Positions 1-8,126 are shown, counted from the stretch's first letter. The stretch: DNA of 64,000 bases from Meloidogyne chitwoodi (GCA_015183035.1 JACZZP010000009.1:2356001-2420000), one strand, 5' to 3'. Notes: generated from the letters alone by a model not told the origin. Made by a program: numbers and translations.

Positions 1-426
1 CGTTTGAGAGCAGATTGTTGAAGACGACGATGAATTTGTGCGAGGGATGAAACGTAAAAGTTCCAATGGATAATACTTTTGACATATTCCTCCATCTGAT
101 GTACTTGTTCTTTCAATAATACATTGATGAAAGGGGTAAAGCAGACGAATCTTGTGATGAGCAAAAAAATATGCGGCAATTGAAATATTAAAGGGATAGC
201 TCAGGTCTCCGAATGCTTTTATTAAATGTGCCCCAGCTGTGCTAACTCCACTGCAATTAATCATTCTTCTCTGACCATTTCTGTCTTGGTATGTAGTTTC
301 AAGCGGTCCATTTTCTTTTATATATTTTGCGATTATATCTACATTTTCCTGATACATAAGCCTATATCTTACTAAATAAACGGGACAATTTAATTTTTTT
401 GAAATTTCTTCAAGAATAGAGCTCAT
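1..426 (-). CDS. Partial Maverick ORF of unknown function, runs off the window
   Basis: An open frame begins with ATG at 426-424 on the minus strand and stays open for 142 codons to the window edge, so the C-terminus is missing. The start (MSSILEEISKKLN) has a TATA box about 50-60 bp upstream and diverges from the gene at 674. The protein is mixed in composition, with central sequence NGQRRMINCSGVSTAGAHL and a Ser run near the edge. I see no signal peptide and no motif I recognise. It lies on the Maverick side of a bidirectional promoter, so it is probably an element gene, but no function can be given. It does not look like any part of the PolB gene decoded at 30849-35618. Confidence 0.6.
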   Translation of the reverse strand, partial: MSSILEEISKKLNCPVYLVRYRLMYQENVDIIAKYIKENGPLETTYQDRNGQRRMINCSGVSTAGAHLIKAFGDLSYPFNISIAAYFFAHHKIRLLYPFHQCIIERTSTSDGGICQKYYPLELLRFIPRTNSSSSSTICSQT

Positions 427-455
427 TTTTTATGATTGATTAATTTAAAATGAGC
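421..455. repeat. Short inverted repeat over the start codon at 426
   Basis: GCTCATTTT at 421-429 is the reverse complement of AAAATGAGC at 447-455, with a 17-base loop. The left arm contains the minus-strand start codon. It could be a leader hairpin of the minus-strand gene or a chance AT-rich stem. Confidence 0.4.
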
Positions 456-475
456 TTTTGATCTTGAAATTTGCC

Positions 476-483
476 CTTTTATA
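476..483 (-). promoter_or_regulatory. TATA box for the minus-strand gene starting at 426
   Basis: Read on the minus strand this is TATAAAAG, about 50 bp before the ATG at 426. With the plus-strand TATA motif at 592 it makes the 427-673 gap a compact divergent promoter. Confidence 0.55.
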
Positions 484-569
484 CTTGAGCTTGACCTTGA
501 AAATCTAGACAAGCCAATTACACATATTACTCTGAGTGAATTTTTGGAATATAGAATTTAATAAGGTTA

Positions 570-599
570 GGCTCCACCCATTTTTTCTGAGTATAAATA
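570..599 (+). promoter_or_regulatory. Maverick promoter, GC-box-like word plus TATAAATA
   Basis: GGCTCCACCCA is followed 9 bp later by GAGTATAAATA. The same two words in the same order recur at 1230-1257 before the next gene (GGCTCCGCCCA, then GAGTATAAATA). The TATA lies about 82 bp before the ATG at 674. Two paralogous copies at matching distance make a real core promoter likely. Confidence 0.65.
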
Positions 600-673
600 T
601 CCGAAAATTTTCCCATCATTAAATCATTTTCATTTTTAAAATATTATTAAAAACATTATTATTAAAATTAAAT

Positions 674-1081
674 ATGAATACACCACCGCAACAAGTACAA
701 GAAAATCAACAAGAAATTGAAGAAATTCCAAAAGATGAAGATATTATAGAAGTAAAAGTTGAAAAGAAAGATGATAAAATCAGTAAATTAAGTAATACGC
801 CTTCAACTTCGGCTCGGGGAAAAATTGAAAAGAAAAACGGGGTCAATTCTCGCATGCTTTGGAAGCTTGTACGAATGAAATATATTCCTAGGATTGAAAT
901 CCGTCTCTGCAAAAAATGTGCAAACGCACTCTACTACAACAAAAATAAATTTAGTGAAAAGGACAATGGAAAGATTGGGATAAGCTTTGACCTTTGTGAA
1001 AATTGTGCAAAGCTTAATATGAGTCTCAAGGACTTTCTATGTGAATGGGATGAAAAGAATGAGATGACTGAGAAAAAATGA
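674..1081 (+). CDS. Small protein with paired CxxC motifs (possible zinc ribbon)
   Basis: This is a 135-residue protein. Residues 1-60 are acidic and low in complexity. The C-terminal half holds CKKC (about 79-82) and CENC (about 108-111), a spacing that could bind one zinc ion as a ribbon or treble-clef finger. The start is the first ATG after the TATA motif at 592. It is the first plus-strand gene of the divergent promoter and shares that promoter type with the gene at 1326, so the two may be expressed together. No family is recognised; nucleic-acid binding is only a guess from the CxxC pairs and Lys-rich segments. Confidence 0.6.
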   Translation: MNTPPQQVQENQQEIEEIPKDEDIIEVKVEKKDDKISKLSNTPSTSARGKIEKKNGVNSRMLWKLVRMKYIPRIEIRLCKKCANALYYNKNKFSEKDNGKIGISFDLCENCAKLNMSLKDFLCEWDEKNEMTEKK

Positions 1082-1229
1082 TGAATTAAGAAAATTTTAA
1101 CTTCTTAAAATTTAATATTATTTTTATTTTTATTATTGTATTTTTATTTTTAATTAAATAAATTTGTTTATAATTACTATTTTCTATTATTACTAGTTTA
1201 AAACTAGGGCTTTAGTATTAATATTATAA

Positions 1230-1257
1230 GGCTCCGCCCATTCTCTGAGTATAAATA
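1230..1257 (+). promoter_or_regulatory. Second copy of the Maverick promoter
   Basis: GGCTCCGCCCA followed by GAGTATAAATA, about 76 bp before the ATG at 1326. It matches the element at 570-599 word for word apart from one base in the first word and a slightly shorter spacer. Confidence 0.65.
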
Positions 1258-1325
1258 GTCAAAATTTTTCATAGAAATTAAATTCTAAGCAAAATTCAAA
1301 ATCACTAATTCAGTTCCACCTTAAA

Positions 1326-1862
1326 ATGGCATTAATCACGACTAAAGAACAATTAATTGAAAAAATGATTCCCGAGGTCACATTCACTACATCATCAACC
1401 GGAATAACTATTTCATCAGCACGTCTTAACACTTCACGCTTTATTGAATATGATTTTATTGGAAAGTGTCGAAATTGTAAAGGAGAAAGTATTGACATTG
1501 ACTTTATCGTCACTCCAAGAAGTGTAACTTTGTACTGTAATCGTATGAAATCCGAAAAAGTTATTTTATTTGATAATTTTTATGAAATTCCACAATACTG
1601 CATTTTTCGACTGAAAGCGAAAGGTAAATGCTACAACGTCATGCACAATGTACAGCAGACGGCAGAGTCACATTTTAACAAAGGAACTGGACAATTGACT
1701 ATAGAGGAATTTTTGACGACGATAGCTCAAAAGAAGGAAGAAGTTGTGGAATCTTACGGAAAAGAGAAAACTGATAATGGAGAATCATGCGGAATAGAAC
1801 AAGAAAAAATTTTTGAAGGGGATGAACTAGGTACAGATACATTCCTTCATAATATTCCTTAA
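1326..1862 (+). CDS. Hypothetical Maverick protein, Cys-containing
   Basis: This is a 178-residue protein of unknown family. The middle contains KCRNCKG (about 46-52) and further single cysteines, followed by an alternating hydrophobic stretch that reads like beta strands. The last 50 residues are acidic and probably disordered. It has its own copy of the promoter found upstream of 674 and lies directly upstream of the ATPase gene. I compared its layout with the TBP of the second Maverick and saw no convincing TBP repeat. Function is unknown; an early or regulatory role would fit the shared promoter. Confidence 0.6.
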   Translation: MALITTKEQLIEKMIPEVTFTTSSTGITISSARLNTSRFIEYDFIGKCRNCKGESIDIDFIVTPRSVTLYCNRMKSEKVILFDNFYEIPQYCIFRLKAKGKCYNVMHNVQQTAESHFNKGTGQLTIEEFLTTIAQKKEEVVESYGKEKTDNGESCGIEQEKIFEGDELGTDTFLHNIP

Positions 1863-1929
1863 TCATTTTATAAATTTTAACATTTTTCTTTACCATTTTA
1901 TTCATTTCTATCCTTTCTATTAATCAATC

Positions 1930-2610
1930 ATGAATTATCAAATATATTCGAATAAAGACTTGAAACTTAAATTACCATTTGGTTGTATTATAAGCGGACC
2001 CAGTTCAAGCGGTAAAAGTACTTTTGTACAAAAATTAATTCTTAATTCAACTCAGTTAATTGACCCACCGCCCAAAGAAATTCTCTATTGCTATGGTGAA
2101 TATAACCCACTTGTACCAATATTACAAAATGCTGGAGTCTTCATTTATTCAGGAGTCCCCCCAGAGGACCTCATTAAAAGATTGTCGAAGCCTGCCCTTG
2201 TTATTCTAGATGATTTGATGTATTCGATTGACGAAAAATATTTATCTGAACTTTTCACTAAAAAATCTCACCACCTTAATTTTGGCATAGTATTCATCAC
2301 ACAGAATCTATTTGAAAAAAGACTTAAAGTAGCGAGGCAGAACTCTATGTATATTGTATTAGCACGCGCTCCTAATAATGCGCTTTCCATTAGAAATCTT
2401 GGTGTTCAACTATTCCCTGGAAGACTAAATTATTTTCTTGACGCATATCAACAGGCTACTCATACTAATTATTCCTATCTATTTATCGATCTACACCCTT
2501 CATCAGATAATACATTAAGGCTAAGAACAAATATATTTAAGGAAGAATCAGAAGACCCAGATATCAGTCCTTATACTATTATATTTCTACCCAAAAATTT
2601 CTCTCTATAA
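1930..2610 (+). CDS. Maverick genome-packaging ATPase (FtsK/HerA, A32-like)
   Basis: This 226-residue P-loop ATPase is expected to pump element DNA into capsids. Walker A is GPSSSGKST at residues 23-31 and Walker B is LVILDDLM at about 90-97. A sensor-like strand VFITQNLF lies at about 121-128. The order and spacing match the paralog at 37237 (Walker A GATGSGKT, Walker B LLVLDDLM), which confirms the family. About 225 residues is normal for Maverick ATPases. It opens a tight plus-strand series: the next gene starts 5 bp after its stop. A TATAAAT-like word lies about 60 bp upstream. Confidence 0.88.
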   Translation: MNYQIYSNKDLKLKLPFGCIISGPSSSGKSTFVQKLILNSTQLIDPPPKEILYCYGEYNPLVPILQNAGVFIYSGVPPEDLIKRLSKPALVILDDLMYSIDEKYLSELFTKKSHHLNFGIVFITQNLFEKRLKVARQNSMYIVLARAPNNALSIRNLGVQLFPGRLNYFLDAYQQATHTNYSYLFIDLHPSSDNTLRLRTNIFKEESEDPDISPYTIIFLPKNFSL

Positions 2611-2615
2611 ATAAA

Positions 2616-2966
2616 ATGTCTTCAAATATCTGTCAAATTGTCAAGGACAATTTTCCTTTTATTAAACAACTTGCAAACACTCGCTCATTGAGGAAGAGAA
2701 AGAGACTTTTAAAGAAGGCAACAAACAATCAATTACTTTCTATTACCGAAGTTTGTTTAAATATTGTGCGTAATAGATTTCCTTTAACAAAGAGACAAAA
2801 ATACCGCCTTCTCCCATTCGCTGATTTTGTCCGAAAAGTGAGTAGAATAAGAACAGAGAGAGGAGCCCGACATACTGTAGTACAAAAAGGCAGTGGACTA
2901 CCAATAGGAATTTTCCCCGCCTTACTTACACCAATCATTATTGAACTAGCTAAAAATCTTATTTAA
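2616..2966 (+). CDS. Small basic Maverick protein with hydrophobic tail
   Basis: This 116-residue protein is homologous in order and pattern to the 117-residue protein at 37865. Both have a basic helical N-terminal half (runs such as RKRKRLLKKA here), a core LSITEVCLNIVRNRF, then a Gly/Pro-containing hydrophobic C-terminus (GIFPALLTPIIIELAKN). In both elements it sits between the ATPase and the coiled protein. Proteins of this shape recur in Mavericks and related adeno-like viruses, where they are thought to be minor virion or membrane-active proteins; that role is inferred from shape and place only. The start is 5 bp after the ATPase stop. Confidence 0.7.
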   Translation: MSSNICQIVKDNFPFIKQLANTRSLRKRKRLLKKATNNQLLSITEVCLNIVRNRFPLTKRQKYRLLPFADFVRKVSRIRTERGARHTVVQKGSGLPIGIFPALLTPIIIELAKNLI

Positions 2967-2981
2967 AAATAACTAGAAGAG

Positions 2982-3815
2982 ATGGCCAATAAATTTATTC
3001 TTGTCCCAGAAGATATATATCATGGACTTATTACTCAACCTTTACCAAATACTGGAAATATTAATTTGGATTACACCAGAAAAAATTTAGAAGATGTTAA
3101 AAGGCAACACACAAATTTAGAGACTAAAAATATCAATTACAATCAAGAATTAAGAAGATATTTACACATGTTGAAAGAGCAAAATGATACTCCGATGAAT
3201 GTATCAGTAAGGAAAATGGAAGATCCAGCAATTGAACAGATCAAAAATATATTGCCTTTTTTATCCTCATCTAGTAACGAAGACAATCAAATGCATAAAA
3301 ATATTTCAAATACCAATACTAGAAATACTGTGGTCGTCCCTTCTCCAAAAAGTGATAATTCTGGCTTTATAGATGATGAAATTAGAATACACACAGAAGA
3401 AGAATCTCCTGAAGATAAGCTTAAACCATTACCCTCTAATATAAAAGAAAAAACAAGGGAAATATTAGATTTTATGAAAGAAAACCTTGAAAAATATAAT
3501 GTGAACCCCGACGGTAAAATTCTAAATAAAATTGGTGGAAGAGAAATCTTAGGAAGTAATGCTCAAAAATCAATAGAATGCATTCTTCGAACTGGAATCA
3601 GAGGGAAATTGAGATGGGGTGAAATAACACCGCCTGGAACAGAAGAGTTAGAGGAAAAACTAAAAAAGGATAAGAAAATTTGGTCTTTAATAGAAAAGCT
3701 TAGAGAGAATTCTACTCTAAAACGTATTTCAACAAAGCATAAACGTAAATTAGGAGAATCAAGCCAAATAACAGACTCAAAATGGAGAACTCCAACTCTA
3801 TGGAAAAAATATTAA
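2982..3815 (+). CDS. Coiled Maverick protein upstream of integrase
   Basis: This 277-residue charged protein begins MANKFILVPEDIYHGLITQ. The protein at 38215 starts in the same way (KKMIMVPESEYLALLKM) and holds the same position between the small basic protein and the integrase. Residues about 30-75 look coiled-coil, about 100-155 are polar and probably disordered, and the C-terminal third contains a conserved block (here GKILNKIGGREILGS) before a basic tail. The last 34 bases overlap the integrase start in another frame. The VPE(D/S)xY start is a recurrent Maverick signature; the function is not established, and a virion or DNA-binding role is inference. Confidence 0.7.
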   Translation: MANKFILVPEDIYHGLITQPLPNTGNINLDYTRKNLEDVKRQHTNLETKNINYNQELRRYLHMLKEQNDTPMNVSVRKMEDPAIEQIKNILPFLSSSSNEDNQMHKNISNTNTRNTVVVPSPKSDNSGFIDDEIRIHTEEESPEDKLKPLPSNIKEKTREILDFMKENLEKYNVNPDGKILNKIGGREILGSNAQKSIECILRTGIRGKLRWGEITPPGTEELEEKLKKDKKIWSLIEKLRENSTLKRISTKHKRKLGESSQITDSKWRTPTLWKKY

Positions 3816-4879
3816 ATAAACTTTATAACGACCCAGCAAATCCTGCAGGATTCGCAGGTTTAAATCAATTATGGATTGAGGCAAAGAAAAAAGACCCAAG
3901 AATAAGAAGAAAAGATGTAAAGACATATTTGGAGGGTCATAGGACATATACTCTACATCGTCCTCGTCGGGTACACTTTAAGAGATCAGTAACATACCCA
4001 GCTGGCTACATGACCGATGTTCAGTGTGATCTTGCAGATTTTCAAAAATTGTCACGTCAAAATAATGGAAATAATTATGCACTTGTTGCAATAGATGTTT
4101 TGAGTAAAAGGGTATTTGCTGAACCAGTTCGCACCAAAAAATCAAAAGATATGATTAAGGCATTTGAAAAAATTTTATCGAAAATGGAAATGTATCCTCA
4201 TCGCATATTTAGTGATAAGGGAAAAGAATTTACAAGTAAGGAAATTATGGATTTTTTCAAAGAAAAGGATATAGAAAAATACATACCAAATGCATCGGTA
4301 GTCAAGGCATCTTTGGCAGAACGTTGTATTAGAAATTTAAAACAGAGATTATATCGATTTATGAGTGAGAAGCATACATTAAAATGGACTGAGGCATTAT
4401 CAAAGATAGTTAATTCGATAAATCATTCTAAGTGTCGGGTTCTTGGAGGATTAAGACCTGTCGATGTTAGCTTTAATAATGCAAAAAATGTTCGTGAATT
4501 TGTATTTGGTCCAGTCGGTAGTAAGCATTCACGGAAAAAACCACGCTTCAATGAAAATGACTATGTGAGAATGAGCCGAAATAAAAATGTGTTCGCAAAA
4601 GGCTATCTCCCCAATTACAGCGATGAAATTCTTCAGATAGATCGTGTAAAAAATAAAGCCAATCCAAACAGATACAGAATTCGCGATGACAAAGGTGAAC
4701 TTTTCAAAGGATATTTTTACCCGGAAGAACTGACTAGAGTAAGAAAAGATAAGAATACAAGCTATAGAATCGAAAAAGTCATTAAGAGTCGCAAGAAAAA
4801 AGATGGAGGAAAAGAATATTATGTTAAATTTTTAGAATACCCAGAACCTGAGTGGATAGACGAAAAATATTTTGTATAA
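3782..4879 (+). CDS. Retroviral-type (rve) integrase with C-terminal chromodomain
   Basis: This 365-residue enzyme is expected to join element ends to chromosomal DNA. The DDE triad reads D83 in QCDLADF, D145 in IFSDKGKEF and E180 in ASLAER, with 34 residues between the last two, as in retroviral integrases. The C-terminal 35 residues form a chromodomain-like module (YRIEKVIKSR at about 329, KFLEYPEPEWI at about 350), which could tether integration to marked chromatin. The gene overlaps the coiled protein by 34 bp. Its last codons GTA TAA are also the start of a TATA box for the penton gene. The paralog at 38949 has the same layout. Confidence 0.92.
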   Translation: MENSNSMEKILNKLYNDPANPAGFAGLNQLWIEAKKKDPRIRRKDVKTYLEGHRTYTLHRPRRVHFKRSVTYPAGYMTDVQCDLADFQKLSRQNNGNNYALVAIDVLSKRVFAEPVRTKKSKDMIKAFEKILSKMEMYPHRIFSDKGKEFTSKEIMDFFKEKDIEKYIPNASVVKASLAERCIRNLKQRLYRFMSEKHTLKWTEALSKIVNSINHSKCRVLGGLRPVDVSFNNAKNVREFVFGPVGSKHSRKKPRFNENDYVRMSRNKNVFAKGYLPNYSDEILQIDRVKNKANPNRYRIRDDKGELFKGYFYPEELTRVRKDKNTSYRIEKVIKSRKKKDGGKEYYVKFLEYPEPEWIDEKYFV

Positions 4880-4882
4880 ATA
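4874..4882 (+). promoter_or_regulatory. TATA box built on the integrase Val-stop codons
   Basis: GTATAAATA comprises the last Val codon and TAA stop of the integrase plus three bases. It lies about 85 bp before the penton ATG at 4961, close to the distance seen at 592 and 1250. The downstream sequence is pyrimidine-rich with CCACCC. The same device appears on the other strand at 8118-8126. Confidence 0.6.
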
Positions 4883-4960
4883 GGCAGACCTTTCCCTCCA
4901 CCCAATCATATTCATTAATCTTTTTCATTTATAATTGTAAAATTTTGCTTAATAAAATAA

Positions 4961-7045
4961 ATGGTTAATACATTCTTTGTTGTTCTTCCTAGTAATGTTA
5001 GTGACTATCCAAACAATAGACCTAATAAATACAGAGTACATCTTCCAAAATCGATAGAATTTCAAGGAGGAAATTGGGTTTGTGGTTTATACAGTATCCA
5101 ATATCCCCAATCTTGGGCTGCTACAATAGGTACTAACGAAAAACAGTGGATACAAATTAATTACAAGCAAAAAGAAGCCTTAAAACTCGGTATACCTAAA
5201 ACTACACAATTAACACCAAAAGGTCTAAGCTTCTTTCTGAAACTTGCACTAGCGAGAATACAAAGTGATACACATAGAAAAAGACGAGAGATATTGGAAG
5301 ATGATATTGAAGATAATGAAATAATCATAAGTCCTGAAATTGATATAATAGGAACCCCAAGTAAAAAAAGATTGAGGAGAGAAACAATTAATCTTAGTAA
5401 GCTTGAAGAAATTCAAAAACAGGGTTTTGTTGATGGATTTTTTCTTATGCATGCCACAGACTATTGGGATGGTATTAGCACGTTCGAACACGAATTGGAA
5501 GTTCATAAACTTGATATCGAGAAAAAAACAAAAGAAATTAAAGAGGCAAAAGATCCTTATTATAAAGCTGGTCTTCAGGAACACCTTGATCATTTAAACT
5601 CATTGTCAGAAGAGAAAAAAGAAAATATAGCTATCTTAAAGGAAGAAGCTAGAAAAAGAGATAATCTTGATGAAAGACAAATTGCAAATCAATTTTTAGA
5701 AAAAAATAAAGATGATTATCATGAAAAAATTATAGGATTGGAAGTAAATATTTTAAAAAAATATATTGCATTAATACAAAAGATTAAAGAAAGCGAAGAA
5801 GAAGGCGTAAATATTCGTTCAACTCAAGAAATTCAAAGACTTATTACCAGAATAAAACAGATGAGAAAAAATTTACAAATATTGGAATCAGCTATTATAG
5901 AAAGAGATTTTAAAACAACCAGTGAAGAATTTCACCAGCAAAATTCAGAAAAGCATAAAGACTATGTTGAAAATTTTTTTGACAACCATCCAGAAGATCA
6001 TCTGATTACGCTTGGAAAAAATTTGTACGATTTAGAAGAATTTCATGCACAACTACGTGAAAAAAGAGATGCTCACAGCAATGAGCAAAATGAAGAGGAA
6101 AAAGAAAAACTTAGCAGAGAAATTGATGAAAAAAATAGATTATTTTTATATAGAAAACAAAGATTTATGGCAATAAGGCAAGAAGCAATTAAAAAATATT
6201 TAAAACTTGAACTCCCAATTCCACCTTCAAATGATGATATAAAGAAGATGCAGCAAATCGAAGAGAAAACTCATCCAGAGTATTTAAAGCATGCAAGAAA
6301 AATAGATGAAGAAATACCTATTCCTCCTCCAGAAATTACACAGGAAATGACTGATGTTCTTAAAGAAAGACATAAATCCGAGCAAGAAGAAACATTTAAG
6401 CGGATCCAAAAACATATGGAAATAGTAGAAAAAGAACATGAGAAAAAAGTAGAGGACATTATTAGCAAGGATGGTCCGCAAATGCAAGATGTGGAAATAT
6501 CTGATGAAGAACTCAAAGAAATAAACGAAAATGAAAAAGAGGAACAAAAAATGCAACTATTAGCTGGAGAAAAAGATATAAAAAATAAGGAATTGTATTC
6601 TGATATTGAATTTGAATACTTGGAAAGTATTGATCGTTTTCGTATAAAATTCAATGATCCAGAAATTTTTTCAATTAATATATCATCACAACTCTGTTAT
6701 GTGCTAGGTTTTCCTGCTCATGCTGCAATAAAAAATGGCCAAATTGGAAAATATGGGATTGATTTAAAGGGTGGCTTTACCAGTTTTGCAGTGTATTCAA
6801 AGGGGTTAACAAGTAGTGTAATATTGGGAAATTCTATTAGTTCACTACTAAGAATTGTGGCTGTTGAGAATAAATCGGGAGGTGTTATAGAGAGGGTTTA
6901 CGATAACCCGATGTTTATTCCTGTACAACCAAGGGAGATAAATGAAGTAGAGATTGAGTTAAGATGGATGAATGGAAATTTTGTGAAATTTGAACATGGA
7001 ACTGTGATTATAACCTTAATGTTCAATAAAATGTTAAAATTCTAA
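4961..7045 (+). CDS. Penton-like minor capsid protein with giant coiled-coil insertion
   Basis: This 694-residue protein starts MVNTFFVVLPSNVSDYP, and its first 90 and last 150 residues match the 323-residue protein at 40034 (which begins MDSFYVVLPSNTGDVE). That terminal pairing and the motif around LCYVLGFPAHAAI are typical of the single jelly-roll penton protein of Mavericks, which sits at capsid vertices. Between them, residues about 110-545 are almost entirely Glu/Lys/Gln-rich heptad-like sequence, a coiled coil of some 430 residues. The paralog has only a short Glu/Lys run at the same point. The insertion may form a fibre or spike at the vertex (inference). The gene has its own TATA box at 4874 and converges on the protease, with 16 bp between stops. 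Confidence 0.8.
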   Translation: MVNTFFVVLPSNVSDYPNNRPNKYRVHLPKSIEFQGGNWVCGLYSIQYPQSWAATIGTNEKQWIQINYKQKEALKLGIPKTTQLTPKGLSFFLKLALARIQSDTHRKRREILEDDIEDNEIIISPEIDIIGTPSKKRLRRETINLSKLEEIQKQGFVDGFFLMHATDYWDGISTFEHELEVHKLDIEKKTKEIKEAKDPYYKAGLQEHLDHLNSLSEEKKENIAILKEEARKRDNLDERQIANQFLEKNKDDYHEKIIGLEVNILKKYIALIQKIKESEEEGVNIRSTQEIQRLITRIKQMRKNLQILESAIIERDFKTTSEEFHQQNSEKHKDYVENFFDNHPEDHLITLGKNLYDLEEFHAQLREKRDAHSNEQNEEEKEKLSREIDEKNRLFLYRKQRFMAIRQEAIKKYLKLELPIPPSNDDIKKMQQIEEKTHPEYLKHARKIDEEIPIPPPEITQEMTDVLKERHKSEQEETFKRIQKHMEIVEKEHEKKVEDIISKDGPQMQDVEISDEELKEINENEKEEQKMQLLAGEKDIKNKELYSDIEFEYLESIDRFRIKFNDPEIFSINISSQLCYVLGFPAHAAIKNGQIGKYGIDLKGGFTSFAVYSKGLTSSVILGNSISSLLRIVAVENKSGGVIERVYDNPMFIPVQPREINEVEIELRWMNGNFVKFEHGTVIITLMFNKMLKF

Positions 7046-7061
7046 TCTTTTTTTGATATTT

Positions 7062-7523
7062 TTATTTATTTTTAATCATTTTATTAATAAATTGTGAAAC
7101 AAATTCGTCTGGTTTTGGATAATGTGATAATAGGGAAAGATATTTATCATAAGAAAATCCAGAGGAAATAAAATATATAAATGAAATACAATGTTGTCCA
7201 CATGTTGACGAAATAGGGTCTTGAAGGGGAATACTGTTTTTAATTTGAGTAGAAAATTTTGAAATAAAATTTTTAATTTGTAAGCTAAAATCGGGAAGTA
7301 ATAATGAATCAAAAATAAATATTTTTTCTTGATTTATAATAAAAAATGCAATCCAGTGTGATCCTTTTTGTCCTGCTTTTTCCGTGTTAACTACCAAAGA
7401 TGAAGGATATTCTCTAAATTCTTGAGGAATTTTATCTGCTGCAAAACATCCTCTAAAATATCTTCTAGTTATCCGATTTTGATCCAAAATTTTCTCGATT
7501 TGTAAAGTGTCCATTTTCATCAA
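7062..7523 (-). CDS. Adenovirus-type cysteine protease (Maverick maturation protease)
   Basis: This 153-residue protease of the adenain (C5) type would cleave virion precursor proteins during maturation. The catalytic order His-Asp-Gln-Cys is visible: H56 in GSHWIAFF, D72 in IFDSL, Q101 in LQDP and C108 in STCGQHC. Size and order match other Maverick proteases. The reading frame starts inside the gene upstream: its first 59 bases overlap the end of the membrane-protein gene at 7465-8058 in another frame, so the two are probably made from one transcript. I found no counterpart in the second Maverick of this window. Confidence 0.88.
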   Translation of the reverse strand: MMKMDTLQIEKILDQNRITRRYFRGCFAADKIPQEFREYPSSLVVNTEKAGQKGSHWIAFFIINQEKIFIFDSLLLPDFSLQIKNFISKFSTQIKNSIPLQDPISSTCGQHCISFIYFISSGFSYDKYLSLLSHYPKPDEFVSQFINKMIKNK

Positions 7524-8058
7524 AGAAGGGGATTATTACCTTATTTGAATATTTTCTTTGTATTCCTTTTAGTTCAATTTCTTTTTTATTTTCTGTTATA
7601 TTTCGAAGATTGACAAATTTTCTAAGTTGATAAGCTAAAGCTGATGCTATAAGTAAGAACCATAGAGCAACCAGTGATACACAGTAAATAGTTTGTGCAA
7701 TTGATGTTTCAGATGAAGGGAATTCTTTGCACGGCGATGGAAATTGTACATTATTTACATGTTCCATTGCCCAGAAATCGAGGATTGTGATATTTTTTTC
7801 AGGGTTATATGATGTAGCAAGCCCAATGCTATTTTGAACTCTTTCAGAAATTTTTGGGAATGTAGTAGAAGTTTGAATAATTTCTTTCGGGCTAGGAGGA
7901 ATTGTCTTATTATAACCAATAAATTCTTTCAATTTTTCTGTATATTCAGGATTCTCAGATTCTTTAGAAATAACAAATGATTGGGATAATTTATACAAGA
8001 AGAAAAATAGTACAACACTAATTAAACAAAATTCGATTTTAATAGTAATGTAGCACAT
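7465..8058 (-). CDS. Two-TM membrane protein overlapping the protease
   Basis: This 197-residue protein has a hydrophobic segment near residues 8-22 (FCLISVVLFFFLY), a polar middle of about 100 residues with possible N-glycosylation sites, a second hydrophobic segment at about 128-147 (VSLVALWFLLIASALAY) and a basic tail of about 50 residues. That suggests a protein anchored at both ends of an exposed loop. No family is recognised, and the second Maverick lacks a counterpart. It lies between MCP and protease on the minus strand, is preceded by a TATA box at 8118-8126 and overlaps the protease gene by 59 bases. An envelope or membrane-penetration role is conceivable but unsupported. Confidence 0.62.
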   Translation of the reverse strand: MCYITIKIEFCLISVVLFFFLYKLSQSFVISKESENPEYTEKLKEFIGYNKTIPPSPKEIIQTSTTFPKISERVQNSIGLATSYNPEKNITILDFWAMEHVNNVQFPSPCKEFPSSETSIAQTIYCVSLVALWFLLIASALAYQLRKFVNLRNITENKKEIELKGIQRKYSNKVIIPFFDENGHFTNRENFGSKSDN

Positions 8059-8117
8059 AATATGAGCAAAATTAAGTAAATGATTTTTAAAATAAATGAA
8101 AATGAAAAATTTACGAG

Positions 8118-8126
8118 TATTTATAC
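8118..8126 (-). promoter_or_regulatory. TATA box built on the MCP Val-stop codons
   Basis: On the minus strand this reads GTATAAATA, using the last Val codon and TAA stop of the major capsid gene. It is about 68 bp before the ATG at 8058. It is the same arrangement as at 4874-4882. Confidence 0.6.

Noticed and set aside
1326..1862. A diverged TBP in the first Maverick
   Set aside because: Beta-like pattern but no PTxQN, LxFxxG or ELFPG motif and no two-fold repeat.
6271..6654. Minus-strand frames inside the penton coiled coil
   Set aside because: Ser/Phe-rich antisense of Glu/Lys codons, a typical shadow of a coiled-coil gene.
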